From positions 322,151-386,150 of the forward strand of contig BCLD01000023.1 of NCBI GenBank assembly GCA_001600875.1: a DNA stretch of 64,000 nt, written 5' to 3'. The translations under genes were made by a program, and so were the position numbers. The notes under the pieces are model-generated. The model saw only the letters and a program-made list of their open reading frames with translations. It did no database searches and was not told where the DNA came from. This stretch comes from Solicoccozyma terricola. Taxonomy: Eukaryota > Basidiomycota > Tremellomycetes > Filobasidiales > Piskurozymaceae. This document shows positions 10,662 to 21,724 of this stretch, piece by piece (position 1 is the stretch's first letter; the number at the start of each line of letters is the position of its first letter).

Positions 10662-11740
10662 GCTCCAAGAACCCTCCTACCTACGTTCGTTGTACTCGGG
10701 GAAAGGTAAAAGATAATTGGACCCGATGGAATATCTCCCCCAAGGAAAAAGAAGTGAAAAATATATAAACGGGTTTCACTGCGTTGTAGTAGTAATAACG
10801 TTAATAACGAGTCGATTGACCTTGGTAGCGATAGCTTGGTGACCTGTGCTATGTGTGATAAAAGGACATCACGACTATTAGGCTTCGGTTTGAGCCCTAT
10901 TGAGTGAGATTGTGGACCGTGTGAGAACGGTAAACAAGGGCAGACCCGAGAGCGGGTTCCACTTTTCATGCACGACAGCTCAATCATCCTCTAGTTAACA
11001 AGTTGGTCATTGATATCTGGCAGCGAATTTATACTCAAAACTCCGGCAGCTTCAAAGGGTTTAGCCATCGAACTCGAGCAAATGGTTGACTGTCAGCATC
11101 TTCAACCAACCCGGATCCAAAACTCTCAAAGAAATAAAAGCACAGATAGACGCCCGGAAATGCCATTGCCTCCCCTGATCACAATTAAACGGTGAAAGGT
11201 GGTCGGATTGAGATGCTGAAGAAAAGTGATGCGATGACTATTCTACGGAATTAGCAGGTTGCTTTGGGTTTCTGTGCGCGATATCAATCCCAACCATATC
11301 ATGCATCTTCACCATCTACCGTTCAGCATTCCCATCGATTCCCTTCACCCGTTCTACATCCCTCGCCTCCACAACCATGGCTCCCGTCCAACACTTCGAG
11401 TTCTCCGTCCTTTACGTTCGGCTGCGCTGTCACTCTCCCAGACCTTCGGCACACGATTCGCAGACGACGGCAAGAAATGGATGTAGTGCTAGTATCTACG
11501 TGTAATACACCAGGCGGCGGGTGGCGAGGCCGCCGGGGTGCACATCCGTGCTGCTGAGTTTCAAACGTCAGCTCGGACAACCCGTTATTGGAGCGGATAT
11601 GGCTCTGGACCCGGCGAGGGAAGCCGATGTGGCTATTCATGATGACTAGTGCCTTTGCCCTGACCGATGTGAATACCCGTGTGCTGCTACATCTCACAGA
11701 TCGCTGAAAATCAACATCCTCAGGTTCTTCCAAGATCTGA
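10662..11740. other. Intergenic region; possible gene relic near 11378
   Basis: The 3' flank of the secreted-protein gene is followed by sequence without a supported gene. Near 11320-11380 a pyrimidine-rich leader precedes an ATG in excellent context (CACAACCATGGCTCCC), but the frame closes after about 45 codons and matches nothing I know. It could be the 5' stump of a lost gene. Confidence 0.45.
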
Positions 11741-11748
11741 AGCCGTGC

Positions 11749-12260
11749 TTATGATGGATTCAACCCACGAAGTGCACCCGAGACCGGGATGCTAAGGATA
11801 GGCCCCAGCTTTACATTGATATGACTACGGGTCCTGTGGCATGAAGAATCATCCCATCCGCTAGCGGATCCTTCATTCCAGTGTCTCTGTGATGAGATCT
11901 TCTTCTGCGGTCCACAGGGAGTCCGATTCCTGGTATAGGTAGCGTAGTTTGCTGCTTCTGTCCAGAACTCATCCGGCAGGGAAGCATCAAAGAGGAGCGT
12001 TCGGATGGTATCCAGCAAAGTGAGGTGAGCTTGCTCTATTGGCCGTTCTAAGTATGTGCGGTTGGTGGTGTCACATGATGTTCTATGCCCTTGGATTGGA
12101 GGTAAGAGTGAAGGTCCCTGGAATTAAATTCACCTCCCGGGTCTGATTGAATGGTCTTAATGGAGCAGTCCAGTTGCTTCTCAGTCTAGTTGATGTAGTT
12201 GATCAAGGCCTGTCAAGTGTCGCTCTTCGTTTCCAGGAAGGTGAGGTGAATCTTCCTGGT
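11749..12260 (-). mobile_element. Ty1/Copia-type retrotransposon remnant (integrase region)
   Basis: Read on the minus strand, 12240-12060 gives an integrase core fragment with IKTIQSDPGGEF and a following HHVTPPTAHT, interrupted by stops. After a frame change, 12018-11850 gives LLDTIRTLLFDASLPDEFW and then EAANYATYTRNRTP, the classic Copia integrase C-terminal stretch. No LTRs, gag or reverse transcriptase remain nearby, so this is a short dead fragment. Confidence 0.85.
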
Positions 12261-13060
12261 GTAGTCATCATGATGATCACGTCAGGAAATAGAGCTTCCC
12301 ACTCAAAACGGTCCCAGATTACCGCTCAATCCCTCACCCTGTGGGGTGCTGGATCTGTCTCGAGGGAAGTACCCCTTGGCGATCGTATCGCTAAAGGTAA
12401 CCGAAGCGGAGAACTGCAGTGACAATAAAAGGAGCTGTGATGGTTGGGTTCAGACCTTGCCTCGAACGGTTGTCCGACGTATGAAAGGCAATCTGTGGTG
12501 GTGGATGATCGAGTGGGAGAGCTAGTCCTGGAGGCGAATGATGATTGGTCAAAGCGGTAGTAACAAATGTATACTGGTCGAAGCTGTGCTTCATACGTGG
12601 TGAATAAAAGGGAAGAGAGACGTCTACTCTAGGCGTCCGGGCTGCGCCTTTCATACATGGAAAGTTTGAGGAAAGAAAGAAATCGCCTGCTCCGGTCGGT
12701 CGACGGTGGCGAGGCGTGAAGAGAGAGATCGGAAGGCTGTCGGAGAACCAGGTTCGGTTTCCGGCAGCACCAAGCTAGTGTCCCTTAGCATCAAGCTGGT
12801 TTCTGGTAACCTAGGTTTGGTTTCCCCGAGATCAGGATGGAAGAGGGTCGATGAGGTCGCAAGGGTTTGGCGTTGCCTCATATCCTTCCACCCCCCCCCC
12901 CCCCCCCCCCCAACCCTACTGTCTCTGTTGCCACGGCAATGCTGGGCTCTTCCCGACCCCGTACTCGATCAACGGGAAGGCAACGCTATCGGTGCAGCTG
13001 AGGGGAGGAGAATCAGCAGGGTACCACACGACTTTTTTCAGCCGGGTCTCATCACAATAC
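12261..13060. other. Intergenic region between the Copia remnant and the C2H2 factor gene
   Basis: No supported gene. It contains the C21 homopolymer at 12891-12911 and GGTTTC/CTGGTTTC-like short repeats near 12750-12830. The right end is the 3' flank of the transcription-factor gene. Confidence 0.5.
12891..12911. repeat. C21 homopolymer tract
   Basis: Twenty-one consecutive C in intergenic DNA, one of several unusually long G/C runs in the window. Confidence 0.85.
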
Positions 13061-14910
13061 TCACTGCTCTGACGCCTCCGCCTGCCTTCCATGCACCATC
13101 TTCTCCAGAACCCTACTTAACACGATCCCCACCCCGGATGTCACTTCAAACCTCCCCAACCACTCCCGCAGCGCTATGCTAGCTTCCCTATCACTCCCCA
13201 CCGTACTACTCTCTAGCTGACTCGCAGCGATGACGCCTTTGAGCAGGAGCACTTTTGCAAGATCCCCCCATTCGCCATCGCCGCGGATGGCGACCATAAA
13301 CCAATCCGTGTGCGGACGAAGAGCAGTCAAGGACGCTTCGTCAAAGGGAAGCCGCCGGCCACAGGCCATCGGTCCGCTGCGAAGATTGTCAATGCCTCAG
13401 CTGACGTGATAGATTGTGGAATGCTCACCCCAGAGTGAGTGCCTCTTCCAGCAAGCCTGTCACCACGCCAACTGTATGTGGGACGGACCATAGCAGCATC
13501 TCCAGGTTGATACTGTACCAGAGCACTTCGGCAAAAGGGGAGCTGTCGCTTAAGACGGGCAGAACAGTTTTCAAGGCCGATTCGACGGCGGCGAAGCGGT
13601 CGGTCTCGTATTTTCCAGTGAATGTGGACCAGCCTGTTGCGTCCCGAATATCGATCCAGAGAGTGACGAGGGCGATCACCAGCGAGAATGAGTCAAGAGG
13701 CGAGAGCGGACTGCCATTTGGGGCAAGGAGAACTTGCATAGTTGCGCGGAAGTCTGGCGGTATGAGGGCAACGGTCGGCACGGCTTGAAATTGTTCCGCC
13801 GTTGAAAAGGAGAAGCATGCGGAGGGAAGAGGTTGCTGGATCTCGAGGATGGAGATCGAACGGGGAATAGATAGGAGGAGGTAGAGTGTCGAGTCAAGGA
13901 AGAAGAGTGCGTAGAATGTCCTAAATATCGGGTTGGGGTAGCATTGAAAAGTCGAATTGGCATGGCATTTAAGAGCGTCAAAGAGACACACACACTCACC
14001 GCTTGTGCGATTCGACCAAGCACCACTCGAACCACGCTTGATAAGGGTCTTCAGAACGAACCAAAGTCAGAGGTTTGGATAACCCTCGAGCCCTGGCGAG
14101 CTGATCCAGTCGAATAATCAGCACGAGCGTTGACGGACCTTGCAAAACTCACCTTGACACAACGCCCATGGAGTCCACAGACCCTTTGACCAGCGAACAA
14201 CGCCTTGAACTCGAGGAGGATTGACGCCTGCACCACCGCCAGCCAAGAACGCTGCGACGCTCCACTCCACACCGCATCCTGGCAAAGGAACTGATCCACT
14301 GTGCGCGCAGCTCTCATTCCTAGCTCCGACCACTCATCCTCCTCCGGGCCCGCCACGCTGGATGCCATTGCTGCCAGGAGGATTACTGGGGTCGTGTCCA
14401 TGTCGAACGTCGGTTCGTGGAGGAACGGGTAGTGCGGGCTTGCAAAATAGGCCAGGACTGCACGCTGAAGACTCGCGCGGAGGGGGACCACTACGTCCCG
14501 TGCTAGGTCATCGAAGAGTGTATCCGATGACCAGAGAGTCTCTGGATCTTGGGAGTTACTGTCGCTGCTCCGTGCTCGGCTGCTCGAGTCGAAACCATTA
14601 CGTTTCGGCGTACGCTTTCTCCGCTCCCCGGCAGCCTCGTAGGGGTCTTCCGAACCTGGATGACATCTGAGAATATGTCGGCGACGGAGGTCCGGTCGGG
14701 CAAAGCACTCGTCGCAATAGGGGCAGTAGATGGCGAGGGGAGGGCCGTGGGCCGAAGTGAGATGCCGATTGAGGTTCTCCTGGGTGGATGGTTTTCACCA
14801 GCCAACGATCAACCCAAGAGGCCATCTAGTAGGCCGACGGAGATGCTCACCTTGCGCGTGAATCGCCTGGCGCAATCACTGCATGAGAAAGGCTGCCCCT
14901 GCGTCGACAT
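13061..14910 (-). CDS. C2H2 zinc-finger transcription factor with fungal-specific domain
   Basis: Exons: 13061-13376, 13429-13920, 14000-14100, 14153-14779, 14851-14910 (minus), 531 residues. The first exon holds exactly 20 codons from the ATG at 14910 and ends inside finger 1. Finger 1 is C-x2-C-x12-H-x4-H (residues about 10-31, ending RKENLNRHLTSAH). Finger 2 is C-x2-C with ARPDLRRRHILRCH (about 39-59). A basic linker (ERRKRTPKR) follows. Then comes an alpha-helical region with YFASPHYPFLHEP, AEDPYQAW-like and YALFFLDSTLYLLL segments, typical of the fungal-specific middle homology domain. This tandem-finger-plus-regulatory-domain layout is a nuclear activator/repressor type. The gene lies at the left edge of the metabolic cluster, next to the flavin monooxygenase, so it could be a second regulator of the cluster. 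Confidence 0.85.
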
Positions 14911-15185
14911 GAAGATGAAGTTGTTAATGGCCGATGGATTGTGGATCGCAGGTTCAAACCTCTCGCACCGGTGGTTATTACCAGGCCGTGCTCGGCACGG
15001 TTAGCCTTCCCCCTTCGGTATCCCTTCGGTATCACCTTGTCGTACCGATCTGTAAATACCGCATCGCCGGTAGGTGGTAGGGCACAACGTTGGATCCGGC
15101 AATTCAAACAGTGCAATATGCGGTGCATGGTACAATGGCCCGATCATCTATCTAAATCCCGCCAAAACCTCAACTTACCGACCCC

Positions 15186-17223
15186 TCAGGCAATTGGCGG
15201 CGTCGTCTTCGACCCGTGGTCATGTTCATTCTCCTCCGTCACAAAGAACTGTTTGATGTCATCGTCTGTCGTTTTTCCCTGTGCGTCCTTCCCACCCTCC
15301 AAAAGACCTAGGTACCACGACAGGTCGCGGCCGTCAAATTCCCTTTGGGCAAAGCCGTTGGCCATGTAGGAGAAGCGGTTCCGAGAGAGCTGGGTGAGAT
15401 TGTAGTCCTCCCACCGGGGCTTGGCAAGGACTTCGAAGAAGTGCTGTTGGAACCAAGGACAAATCAGGAATTTTGTTCTGAGATTGAAAATCCGTCGGAA
15501 CTCACCAATCTGGAGCCAGGCCACATCATGATGTCGTCCTCGGGCATGCCTTGCTTGAACCACGACTTGCATGGCTGGGACCAAGCGGTGCGAGGCAAGA
15601 AAGTCTTCCTGTGCTCGGTGAAGTCCTGCGCGGCCTCGAGTTTCGGCTCCCAGGTGACTACGTGCTCGTGCAGCATCTTCTCGATCATTTGGCGGAGGTA
15701 GCGAGCGAAGTGCTCAGTCAACGGGAGGACGGACCCGTGGCCGTAGGGTGCAAAGGGGCCCATGAAAGCTGAGGGAAAGTGTCAGTCACTGCTTACGCCG
15801 GAAGAGATCTGAAGGACTCACTGAAGTAGTTGGGGAAGTTGGGGACAGTAATGGAGAGGTAGTTTTCGGGACCGTTCTTCCACTCGTCTGCGAGGTTGCA
15901 CCCTCCCCGTCCGATGACAGGGTACGTCGGTCGCCAGGTGACGTCAAACCCAGTTGCGCAGATGATAATGTCAACGTCATGGTGATTGCCCTCGTCATCG
16001 ACAATGCCAGTTGGGTCGATCTCCCTGATACCGTTCGGGATGACCGTCACCTTGTCTGAGCATAGAGCCTCGAGGTAACCGTTGCCCGGCGTTGGTCTAC
16101 GGCACCCGACAGCAAAGTTGTCAGGCACGATAATGTCTGCAATCCATGGCTTGGCCTCGAGTTTCAGGCGCATCTCCTTGTCGGCAAACGCACGGGCTTC
16201 AGCCTGCTCGGCAGAACCGTTGAGGATGAACTTGAACCGCGAGTTGAGTTCTGATTCGATCGTCTTGCGGTACAGCTTGTACTTTTCGGGGTCATTCCTG
16301 AGGATGTCACGCTGCTTGTCGGTGTATTTGAAGTTGGCGCCGTTCTTACCAGCGAATCGCTGGGCGAAGCCAGCGGTGATCCACGTCTTGGATCGGACAA
16401 ACGTGACGAGGTGTTCGACGTCTGAGCGGCGGGGAGTGTCAGTATGATGCGAAACAGCGTGGGCACCAGACTCACCTGGAAGAATCGTGGGGATGATCTG
16501 CACCCCCGACGAACCCGACCCAATGACAGCCACCCTTTTCCCCTTGAGGTCCACCGACATGTCATAGTTGGCCGAGTGGACCATGGGCCCCTTGAACGTC
16601 TCCCGTCCCTTGATCTCTGGCCATCTCCATTTGTTCAACACCCCAGTCGCGTTGACGAGGACGTCTCCGCAGTCCTCAACGATATCCTTGGGATCTCCAT
16701 TTCTCTCCAGCTGGACGTGCCATTTCTTCTGCGCCTCATCCCACCGTGCACTGATCAACCGGTGGTTGAGCTTGACATTGCGGTCTAGCTTGTACTGCGC
16801 GGCCACTTTCTTGAAGTAGGCGAGGATTTCGGGGGCGGTGGAGTAGTACGATGACCATTCGGAATTCGGGGCCCAAGTGAGGGCGTAGTTCTACCACAGA
16901 ACATTCAGTCAGTATTTCGATTGGAATGCTGTCCTGGGCACACTCACCACGGACGGGATATCACACGCGCATCCGGGATAGCGGTTCTCATACCAAGTCC
17001 CTCCGATGCTCGGGTTCTTTTCGTACACGACGTGTTCGACCAGGCCCTCGGGGAGACTCGAGTCGAGCTCGTGCTGCAGGTTGAGACCGCTGGCACCTGC
17101 GCCAATCGTGATGACACGAAGCTTGCGACCGGCCCCATAGGGCTCGTCGAGAACTGCGTAGGGCAAGGCGGCCTCGGCGGGGGCTTCCTTCTGGCCGAAG
17201 ATGGAGGTGAAGACTCGGGTCAT
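15186..17223 (-). CDS. Flavin-containing (Baeyer-Villiger type) monooxygenase
   Basis: Exons: 15186-15443, 15506-15768, 15822-16421, 16476-16890, 16948-17223 (minus), 603 residues. The ATG at 17223 is the first in frame. The FAD Rossmann motif TIGAGASGLNLQ lies near residue 36-47 and GGTWYENRYPGCACD near 70-85. The NADPH Rossmann motif VIGSGSSGVQI is in the middle. The BVMO-like fingerprint reads FKGPMVHSANYD (FxGxxxHxxxY, whereas the classical motif has W at the last position). CATGFDVTWRP is near the C-terminal third. Family chemistry: NADPH- and O2-dependent insertion of oxygen next to a ketone, giving esters or lactones; some members are S- or N-oxidases. It is transcribed divergently from the permease at 17798, across a 574-bp shared promoter. 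In the cluster it is a candidate ring-activating step. Confidence 0.9.
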
Positions 17224-17797
17224 GGCGGTGTGATGGAAGATGGGAAGGCGAAAGAGGTCGGTTGATGTTGAGGCATGGTCCCGGACGACACTGGAGAGGC
17301 CTTGTTGCACTGTTATCTTGCGCTGCAACTTCCATGAGCCCAAGGTGTCAATGTTCGGTTACAAAGTCGGGCAGAGTTTCGCGGGTCAAGCACAATCTAT
17401 CCGAGCAGCCGTCCTGTCACGGCAGCCCGGCCAGAAGCACGGGCTTTAGCGTTCGGTTCGGCGCTTGGAACACGGCCAGGTAGCACGGCCAGGTAGCACG
17501 GCCGGTGGCACGGCTGGTGGCACGGCAGCACACTGGCAACACCGCCCAATCGTGGGGCAAAATTGCTATCTTGCATCCGAGCAAAGATACGCAACGGTTC
17601 ATCGATGGCGATCAAGTCTGCACCATCGTCGAGCATGGGTACAAAAGGCCTTGTGGAGAGTTGTCTCTCACAGCCAAAGCCCCAGTGACGCCTTAAACAA
17701 CGGCCTCACGGACAGAACGGATCTCGCCCCTCACGAAAGTTCCCGCTGTCGACCCTACCTACTCCGAACTATACACCGACCGACACCTCGTCCCACC
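17224..17797. promoter_or_regulatory. Divergent promoter, monooxygenase / Dal5-like permease
   Basis: The 574 bp between two head-to-head start codons. At 17471-17520 are four tandem 12-13-bp units: CACGGCCAGGTAG twice, then CACGGCCGGTGG and CACGGCTGGTGG. Each carries CGG at a regular spacing, and further CACGGCAG-like copies lie nearby. Such an array could bind a zinc-cluster or C2H2 regulator; this is inference. Confidence 0.6.
17471..17520. repeat. Four tandem 12-13-bp CACGGCC-type units
   Basis: Units at 17471, 17484, 17497 and 17509; the first two are identical. They sit about midway in the shared promoter of the monooxygenase and permease genes. Confidence 0.85.
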
Positions 17798-19711
17798 ATG
17801 TCGGACCTCAACATCAGCCCCGAAAGCAAGTCACTAGAACAAGGCGAGAAGGTCGACTACCGGTCTTACGTCGTTGACGTCGAGAGCAGCAAGGATGCCC
17901 GCGTCGTCGACCTGGGTGCTCAAGCCCATTATGAAGCGATCGAGTTCACCGAGGAAGAGTCCAACGCTGTCTTGAGGAAGATCGACTTGCGAATCATCCC
18001 TATGGTGGTGTTCCTCTGTATGTTGAAGGAACTTGGACCACGGTGGCTAAGCTGACATCACCTTCCTGTAGATGCCCTCCAATATGCCGATAAGGTTAGT
18101 ACGCCTCCCTTTGACAGCACGCACGGCCAACCCATACTTACTTCCCATCATAGCAAACACTCAACTTCGCATCGCTCATGGGCATCCGCGAGGACACACA
18201 CGTCAACGCGGCCACACAGCAATACTCGTGGCTTGGCTCAATCTTTTACGCCGGCTACCTCGTCGCCGAATTCCCTATGACCTACCTGCTCAAAAAGCTT
18301 CCTATCGGCAAGCTCACGTCGGCCAACGTCATCGTCTGGGGTGTTGTCTTGACCATGCATGTGGCCTGTACCAGTTGGGCTGGTCTCATGACTGTTCGGG
18401 CGTTGCTCGGCTTGTGAGTCTGGTCGCTTCAATTTCGTCCCCAAAACTAACACGGCCCCACCACCTAACCAGCTTCGAGGCCATTATTACTCCTGCGTTC
18501 GTGTTGCTTGTCTCCCAGTGGTATAGGAAACTCGAACAAGGTCGCCGGCTTTCCTACTTCCTGGCAGCCAACGGTCTTGCCACCATCATCGTCTCCCCGA
18601 TAGCCTACGGCCTTTCCGGGATCAAGGATTCTGCTATCGCTCCCTGGAGGATCCTATACCTCATCTTCGGCCTGAGTGAGTCGGAAAAAAAGAAACCTTC
18701 CCCCCCCCCCCCCGCCCTCAAGAAATTCAACCCTAATGTGAATTCCTCCTTCAGCCACCGTCGTGACTGGCTGCTTCTACATGTACGCCATGCCGGACTC
18801 GCAGCTCACCGTTGGTTGGCTCAACGAGCGTGAGAAGGCAATCGCCATCGAGCGTGTTCGACGGACCAACAACCAGGGCATAGGAAACTATGTTTGGAAG
18901 TGGAGCCAGTTCCGTGAGGCTCTCATCGACATTCGTACTTGGCAATACGCACTATTCTCCCTGTTCATGAACATCCCCAACGGTGGTGTTGGTAGTGGGT
19001 GTGTTCCCTTACTACTAGGCGACTGCGGCGCTGACGGTTCCACCCCCCCTCCAGCGTTCGGCTCCATTGTCATCAAATCATTCGGCTTCACCTCACGGAC
19101 CTCTCTCCTCATGAACCTGCCCCAAGGCATCATCGATATACTCGCTAAGACCATCCTCATGAGCCTTTCGGACCGCTTTGGAGACCGATCCCTGTTCGCC
19201 CTGATCGCAATATCCATGCCCTTTGCCGGCGGCTGCATCATGCTTTTCGCCCCGCAGACCAACTCAGGCGTCCTCCTCTTTGGCTACTACCTCATCGGCG
19301 CCGCTGGCGCTGGGTGGGGACTTGTCATGACCCTCATCTCCAACAACTCGGTCGGCTTTACGAAGAAGGCTACCGTGCAAGGTATTCAAGTCATTGCGTA
19401 TGCCGTCGGTAATTGGATTGGCCCTCAGACCTTTCGCTCCACGGACGCGCCGCACTACACCAAGTACGTCCACAGACAAAATGAAGGAAGGATGGGCGCT
19501 GACACTTTTTATCAGGGGCAAGATGTACATCACCATCTTCTACGGCGTCTCCCTCCTCCTCCTCATCTCCATGCGTGTGGTCAACGTGATCGAGAACAGG
19601 AGGCGAGACAGACTAACCAAGGCAGACCCTGCATCCCAGATGCAGCCAGAAAACGCAGAGGCTCTCGATTTGACAGACTTCCAGCAGCCTGCATTCCGCT
19701 ACATCCTCTAG
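17798..19711 (+). CDS. MFS permease, anion:cation symporter family (Dal5/Tna1-like)
   Basis: Exons: 17798-18017, 18072-18094, 18154-18413, 18473-18675, 18755-18994, 19055-19463, 19516-19711, 516 residues; exon 2 has only 23 nt. The N-terminal RKIDLRIIPMVVFLY followed by ALQYADKQTLNFAS is the family hallmark. Later come GSIFYAGYLVAEFPMTYLL (TM2), LLGFFEAIITPAFVLL, an IPNGG...FGSIVI segment after the central loop, and GAAGAGWGLVMTLISNN. About 12 membrane helices are expected in the plasma membrane. The family imports organic anions such as allantoate, nicotinate and ureidosuccinate. The fifth exon end was chosen to give the usual three residues between NGG and FG. The intron at 18676-18754 contains C14. 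Divergently paired with the monooxygenase, it is the natural uptake step of the cluster. Confidence 0.9.
18700..18713. repeat. C14 homopolymer in a permease intron
   Basis: Lies in the intron 18676-18754 of the Dal5-like permease gene, upstream of the TTCAG acceptor. Confidence 0.85.
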
Positions 19712-20318
19712 GCTTCTGATATGGATCGAACTTGTCTCGATTAATGACGGACAATGGAGGGCGTGGCGTGTAGTTGACTAGATTTGTTTGCTTGGACTTC
19801 GATATATTTTTCGGAATGGGTCCCGTTGTGCAGCGCTTGCTGGCAATCGAATCGTTGTATATAAGAAATTTCATGCAATCTTGTTTCAAACGAATGCGGT
19901 CTTGGCGTGAAGGTAACCCCATGCAGGCACTGTCGAAATGCACTTATCAAGGGCCAACAGCGATGATATATCCCCAATTAACTCTACTCTGACACCTGGT
20001 CGCCCTTGTCTAGTAAACATCGCAATTGCTAAAGGAGAGATACCAGTTTCCCCTCAACAAGGTCGATTGGAATCTTTCTGCGGACGATGGGCTTTGGTAG
20101 GATACTACCTTGGCCGTCTATTCGTCCGTTCATGCACAGCCCTGACCCCTTAACCCCTTAACACCGCTGCTGAGAGCCCCCAATGGAGGGACGAGCACTT
20201 GCCTATAAACATTCGTCGCAGACATCCCAGGAAGATTCAGAGACATTGTGAGAGAAGTTTTGTCATTGCCTCATTGCTGACTATACAGATGTGCGTATGA
20301 ATGGGATGACGATAGATC
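19712..20318. other. Convergent intergenic region
   Basis: The 3' flanks of the permease (plus) and the DapA-like gene (minus). No ORF of note; TA-rich stretches near 19800-19870 could serve as polyadenylation signals. Confidence 0.5.
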
Positions 20319-21390
20319 TCATAAGCTGTTTTCAAGCTCTAGCAACCTCCCGAACGGACCGCTTTGCCCCTCTACTTTCGCCTCGTCGCCGTTGGGAAGG
20401 GGACTTCGCGCGATGCCAGAGCCATAACCAAAGTACCGGGCGACAGCGAATTTGAGCCCCGCAACGCCAAGCTTGCTCTGCGCGAGGTCGGCGTCGGCGA
20501 GGACGTCCTGGATGGCCTTGGCTCCTGCGAGATCACACGCTTTGTATCGTTTGTACAGTTCGACGTGAGTTTTCGGGGCGCTACGAGCATGCGTTAGCGA
20601 GGTACACACGGATGATGATATTTGTACTTACAAGTTGACGAGTGCTGCAATACAGCCCGAGGCTCCTCCAACAAAACCGTGGAGAGCGAACTCGGCCTTT
20701 CCAGAGAGGGTACAGAAGCTAGCGGGATCGGTGTGCGAACAGATGCGGTGGAGGTTGCCGATGTTCTGGAGCAAGGCGATATCAGTAAACCTCGCGTGCA
20801 GGACGTAGATAACGACTGACTCCACATGTCAACTTGCAGCCGACAATATTAGGGTGTTGAGCGAGCTCGAGCATAGTATCCGAGTCGATATTGACGCCAC
20901 TGGCGACCATGGGGAAGTTGTAGATGAGGACAGGGAGGGGGCTCTGGTCGGCGACGGTGGTGAAGAACTTGAGGAGGATTGGCTTCGTCATAGCTCCAGG
21001 CCAGTAGCTGGGAGGAAGGACGAGCACAAAGTCCCCTCCTGCAGCCTTTGCCTCTTTGGCGAGCTTGACAGTAGCAAGTTGGGAAGGCGCACCAGCCCCG
21101 ACGATGAGTTTGATATGCTCGAAACCGTTCTTGTTCAGAACTGCGCGGACAGTCCGGATCACTAGTTGGCGCTCCTCATTGTCCAAGTGTACGGCCTCGC
21201 CGTTGGAGCCTTGCAGGACAAGTCCCACAACTCCACCACGCGCGATTCGAAGAGCATGCTGTTCGACTGCCTCGAGGTCGATGGTGGAGTCGGGGTTGAA
21301 GAAGGTGACCAAGGGGGCGTAGATACCTGAAGTGGGCACAGAGGAAGAGGAGGTAGAAGCAGAAGGAGTATCCCTTGTAGCTGCAGTCAT
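20319..21390 (-). CDS. DapA/NAL-family lyase (dihydrodipicolinate synthase-like aldolase)
   Basis: Exons: 20319-20580, 20632-20765, 20821-21390 (minus), 321 residues from the ATG at 21390 (context TTCACAATGACTG). An in-frame ATG at 21510 would add 40 Ser-rich residues and could give a longer form. Visible signatures: GIYAPLVTFF at the start of the barrel, LQGSNGEAVHLDNEER (the GxxGE pyruvate-carboxylate loop), the catalytic Tyr in PVLIYNFP, and the Schiff-base Lys in IVGCKLTCG. Exon 3 completes the barrel. Members cleave or form 2-oxo acids through a pyruvate-lysine imine, for example 4-hydroxy-2-oxoglutarate or 2-keto-3-deoxy-acid aldolases. It shares a divergent promoter with the D-2-hydroxyacid dehydrogenase, which would fit reduction of an aldehyde or oxo-acid product. 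The substrate is unknown. Confidence 0.88.
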
Positions 21391-21724
21391 TGTGAATGGG
21401 TTCGGTGATATGCTGAAGGATACTGGAGTGTGCTGCCTTTGCGATGAGTAGGAACCAAGCGATTGGGAACTCCCAGTTAAAGAAGGCAACACTTGGTCAG
21501 GTCTCGACATATCATTTGTGAGCCGGTCCGGGCGGAGCTCCTCTCCAGGATACTGCTCGCGACACTTCTACCCGCGTTCGCCACTCGATCGGCAGGTCGC
21601 CTACTTTGCCCTGTCCTTGAATATGTCGGCTAGATTGTCAGCTATGTAAAACGGAAAGCAACTTTCTCGCACAACAAGAACCTGGAGATACAGTCGCCTG
21701 TCAGTTCCCTACCCATCAATCACC
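21391..21724. promoter_or_regulatory. Divergent promoter, DapA-like lyase / D-2-hydroxyacid dehydrogenase
   Basis: A head-to-head promoter of about 334 bp (214 bp if the lyase starts at 21510). It contains the 20-bp cluster element at 21527-21546, including the inverted TCCG-GG-CGGA palindrome. Confidence 0.65.
21527..21546 (-). promoter_or_regulatory. 20-bp shared cluster element, copy 1
   Basis: The minus strand reads GGAGAGGAGCTCCGCCCGGA, identical over all 20 bp to copy 2 at 28120-28139. It combines a GGAGCTCC palindrome with a TCCG-N2-CGGA inverted repeat, the form expected for a Zn2Cys6 dimer. It lies between two divergent start codons. Confidence 0.7.

Noticed and set aside
14930..15003. 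tRNA-like B-box (GGTTCAAACC) with short inverted repeats
   Set aside because: No acceptor or anticodon stems could be folded around it, and it lies in the 5' flank of the C2H2 factor gene.
21391..21510. Longer N-terminus for the DapA-like lyase starting at 21510
   Set aside because: The extension is Ser-rich and outside the family fold; the ATG at 21390 has a better context. It remains possible as an alternative start.
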